From assembly GCA_025774205.1 (NCBI GenBank), contig JALGWK010000023.1, positions 1 to 27,036 on the forward strand: 27,036 nucleotides of DNA, in the 5' to 3' direction. The notes beneath the pieces are model-generated. The model saw only the letters and a list, made by a program, of their open reading frames with translations. It had not been told where the DNA came from and made no database searches. This document shows positions 25,601 to 27,036 of this stretch, piece after piece. A program made the translations under genes and the position numbers. This stretch comes from a bacterium (GTDB lineage Bacteria; Blakebacterota; Blakebacteria; Blakebacterales; Blakebacteraceae). Every line of letters begins with the position of its first letter. Position 1 is the first letter of the stretch.

Positions 25601-26338
25601 CTACTGATGACCGGAACTCTGAGCCGCCGTAACCCCGTTGGCATGGCGGCGCCGTTCGACCCTGTCATCGGAGCCGATCTTGCCATCGAGGATACGCACG
25701 ATCCGGTTGGCATGTTCAGCGATGTATTCCTCGTGGGTGACCAGGATGATCGCGTTCCCCGCCTGGAAGAGGATCTCGAGAACCGCCATGATCTCCTCAC
25801 CGGTCGTTGTGTCGAGGTTACCGGTCGGTTCGTCGGCCAGGATGATCGAGGGATTGTTCACCAGGGCCCGGGCGATCGCCACCCGCTGGCGCTGCCCGCC
25901 CGAGAGTTCGTTCGGCTTGTGGTCGACCCGATCGCCTAGACCGACCGATTCGAGCGCTTCGAGAGCCCGGCGGCGTCGGTCGCCCGCCGAAATACCGCTG
26001 TAGATAAGCGGCAGTTCGACGTTATGGAGCGCGTCGGCGCGCGGGAGCAGATTGAAGGTCTGGAAAACGAAGCCGATCTTCTGGTTCCTGATCTCGGCCA
26101 GCTCGTCGTCGGTCATGTTCTCGACCGAGACGTTATCGAAGAGATAGGTTCCCGCGGTGGGAGTGTCGAGACAACCGATCAGGTTCATCAGGGTAGACTT
26201 GCCGGATCCTGAAGGTCCCATGATCGCTACGTATTCATTCTGGTTGATCTGGATATCGACCCCGCGGAGCGCGCGGACGATCTGGGTCCCCATGATGTAT
26301 TCCTTCGTGATCCCAGAAAGATTGATAATCGGCTGCAT
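25601..26338 (-). CDS. ABC transporter ATP-binding protein (MacB/LolD type)
   Basis: The 245-residue cytosolic ATPase pairs with the two permeases. Walker A is GPSGSGKST at 41-49, the Q-loop is FQTFNLLP, the signature is [16 protein letters not shown], Walker B is [12 protein letters not shown] and the switch His is in [14 protein letters not shown]. Sequence and order match the exporter ATPases of lipoprotein release and macrolide/peptide export. It sits 20 bases after the adaptor gene and 73 bases before permease 1; the gap shows no clear promoter or hairpin. Confidence 0.95.
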   Translation of the reverse strand: MQPIINLSGITKEYIMGTQIVRALRGVDIQINQNEYVAIMGPSGSGKSTLMNLIGCLDTPTAGTYLFDNVSVENMTDDELAEIRNQKIGFVFQTFNLLPRADALHNVELPLIYSGISAGDRRRRALEALESVGLGDRVDHKPNELSGGQRQRVAIARALVNNPSIILADEPTGNLDTTTGEEIMAVLEILFQAGNAIILVTHEEYIAEHANRIVRILDGKIGSDDRVERRRHANGVTAAQSSGHQ

Positions 26339-26358
26339 GATCTATTCCTGTCTCCCAG

Positions 26359-27036
26359 TTACCGGTCGCGTCCGTCCTCGAGCAGTGAATCTGTAACCGT
26401 TACCCTGTCACCATCCTTCAATGTACGGCTGAGAAGGCGGAAAGGTCCGGTTACCACCTGTTCACCTTCCTCGAGTCCGGAGATGACCTCGATGTGAGTG
26501 GTGCCCGAGATACCGGTCTCAACCACTCTCAGTTCCACGGTGCCCGCGTCGGTCACAACGAACACGACCTCCACGTATTCATCTTCATCAGCGCCGGATA
26601 CGGTCCCGGCCGCTTCCTCTTCTCCCCCGTTTGACACCACCAGATCGGCCTTCCGTCTCGCCGTAAGAGCCTGCATCGGGATGTGGACGACATCCGCGTG
26701 AGTTTCAGTAAGAACGTCCACGGCCGCCGACATGCCATATCTCAATCGTGGATCGGAATCGTACAGCTCCACCTTGACAGCGAAGTTGGTGACCTCCATC
26801 TGCGTGCCTGCCCCGAGGGTGACCCCGGCGTTGGCGATCTCGGTGACGATGCCGGCGAAGATGGTATCTGGCAGGGCATCGACCTCGACCTCAGCGCGCT
26901 GACCGACTGCTACCGCCACCACGTCGGTCTCATCGACGTCCACCTCCACCTCCATGCGACTCAGGTCGGCGATGGCCATCAGCTGGGTTCCCATGGTCAT
27001 CTGGGTCCCGAGCACCATCTCGCCCTCCTCGATGGC
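26359..27036 (-). CDS. Periplasmic adaptor subunit (HlyD/MacA-type), C-terminal 225 residues
   Basis: The N-terminus lies beyond the window. The visible part contains the end of the lipoyl/beta-barrel region (LMAIADLSRMEVEVDVDETD, VGQRAEVEVDALPDTIFAGIV, LRYGMSAAVDVLTETHADVVHIPMQAL) and the membrane-proximal domain (VELRVVETGISGTTHIEVIS, GLEEGEQVVTGPF). This is the pattern of MacA-like adaptors that bridge the permease and an outer-membrane channel. An acidic insert of about 20 residues (around GGEEEAAG) interrupts the domain. Its neighbours, one ATPase and two MacB-like permeases, support a tripartite exporter; the substrate is unknown. Confidence 0.92.
   Translation of the reverse strand, partial: AIEEGEMVLGTQMTMGTQLMAIADLSRMEVEVDVDETDVVAVAVGQRAEVEVDALPDTIFAGIVTEIANAGVTLGAGTQMEVTNFAVKVELYDSDPRLRYGMSAAVDVLTETHADVVHIPMQALTARRKADLVVSNGGEEEAAGTVSGADEDEYVEVVFVVTDAGTVELRVVETGISGTTHIEVISGLEEGEQVVTGPFRLLSRTLKDGDRVTVTDSLLEDGRDR

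Overview
This is a bacterial chromosomal segment, roughly 60% GC by eye and almost completely packed with genes. Nearly all genes lie on the minus strand. I see no phage, IS element, CRISPR array, rRNA or integration site. No stretch over 300 bases lacks a gene. The longest spacers are about 140 bases at 13738-13875, which holds the carD promoter, and about 260 bases at 9471-9727, which holds a tRNA, a promoter and a terminator-like hairpin. A GT9 heptosyltransferase-type enzyme and a MacA/MacB-type exporter point to a Gram-negative (diderm) cell. SecA has an enlarged central domain of the kind seen in Bacteroidetes/Chlorobi relatives. Together with CarD and the fused DUF92 protein, this suggests a member of the wider FCB group or a neighbouring candidate phylum, but the window alone cannot settle the phylum.

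Region 1 (1-9688, read right to left) is the classic translation block: promoter, tRNA-Val, thrS, infC, rpmI, rplT, a strong terminator or attenuator, pheS, pheT, a small coiled-coil protein, zapA, a YmdB-type phosphodiesterase, folD and the start of xseA. Many junctions overlap by 1-4 bases, as expected for a co-translated operon.

Region 2 (9696-13858) holds single genes in mixed orientation: a fused polyprenol/phytol kinase-DUF92 protein, mazG, plsC, a DUF296/PPC protein and carD. Several have their own promoters.

Region 3 (13876-23085, minus) is a second long operon: ribD, ribE, ribBA, ribH, nusB, a metallophosphoesterase, secA, a small GT9-like protein and a heptosyltransferase-like GT9. 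It encodes the whole riboflavin branch from GTP and ribulose 5-phosphate except the phosphatase step.

Region 4 (23138-27036, minus) is a tripartite exporter of MacAB type: adaptor (cut by the window edge), ATPase and two different permeases.

The most unusual property is that five conserved genes (mazG, plsC, secA, the GT9-like gene and the second permease) each have one reading-frame break. At each break an expected stretch of sequence also appears to be missing. A sixth, xseA, lacks about ten expected residues in frame. For the second permease the loss can be measured inside the window: aligned with its neighbouring paralogue it lacks 85 bases. Since secA is essential, assembly or library deletions are the likeliest cause, but the clustering deserves a check against raw reads. 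The tRNA-Val also has C instead of the near-universal U at position 33.
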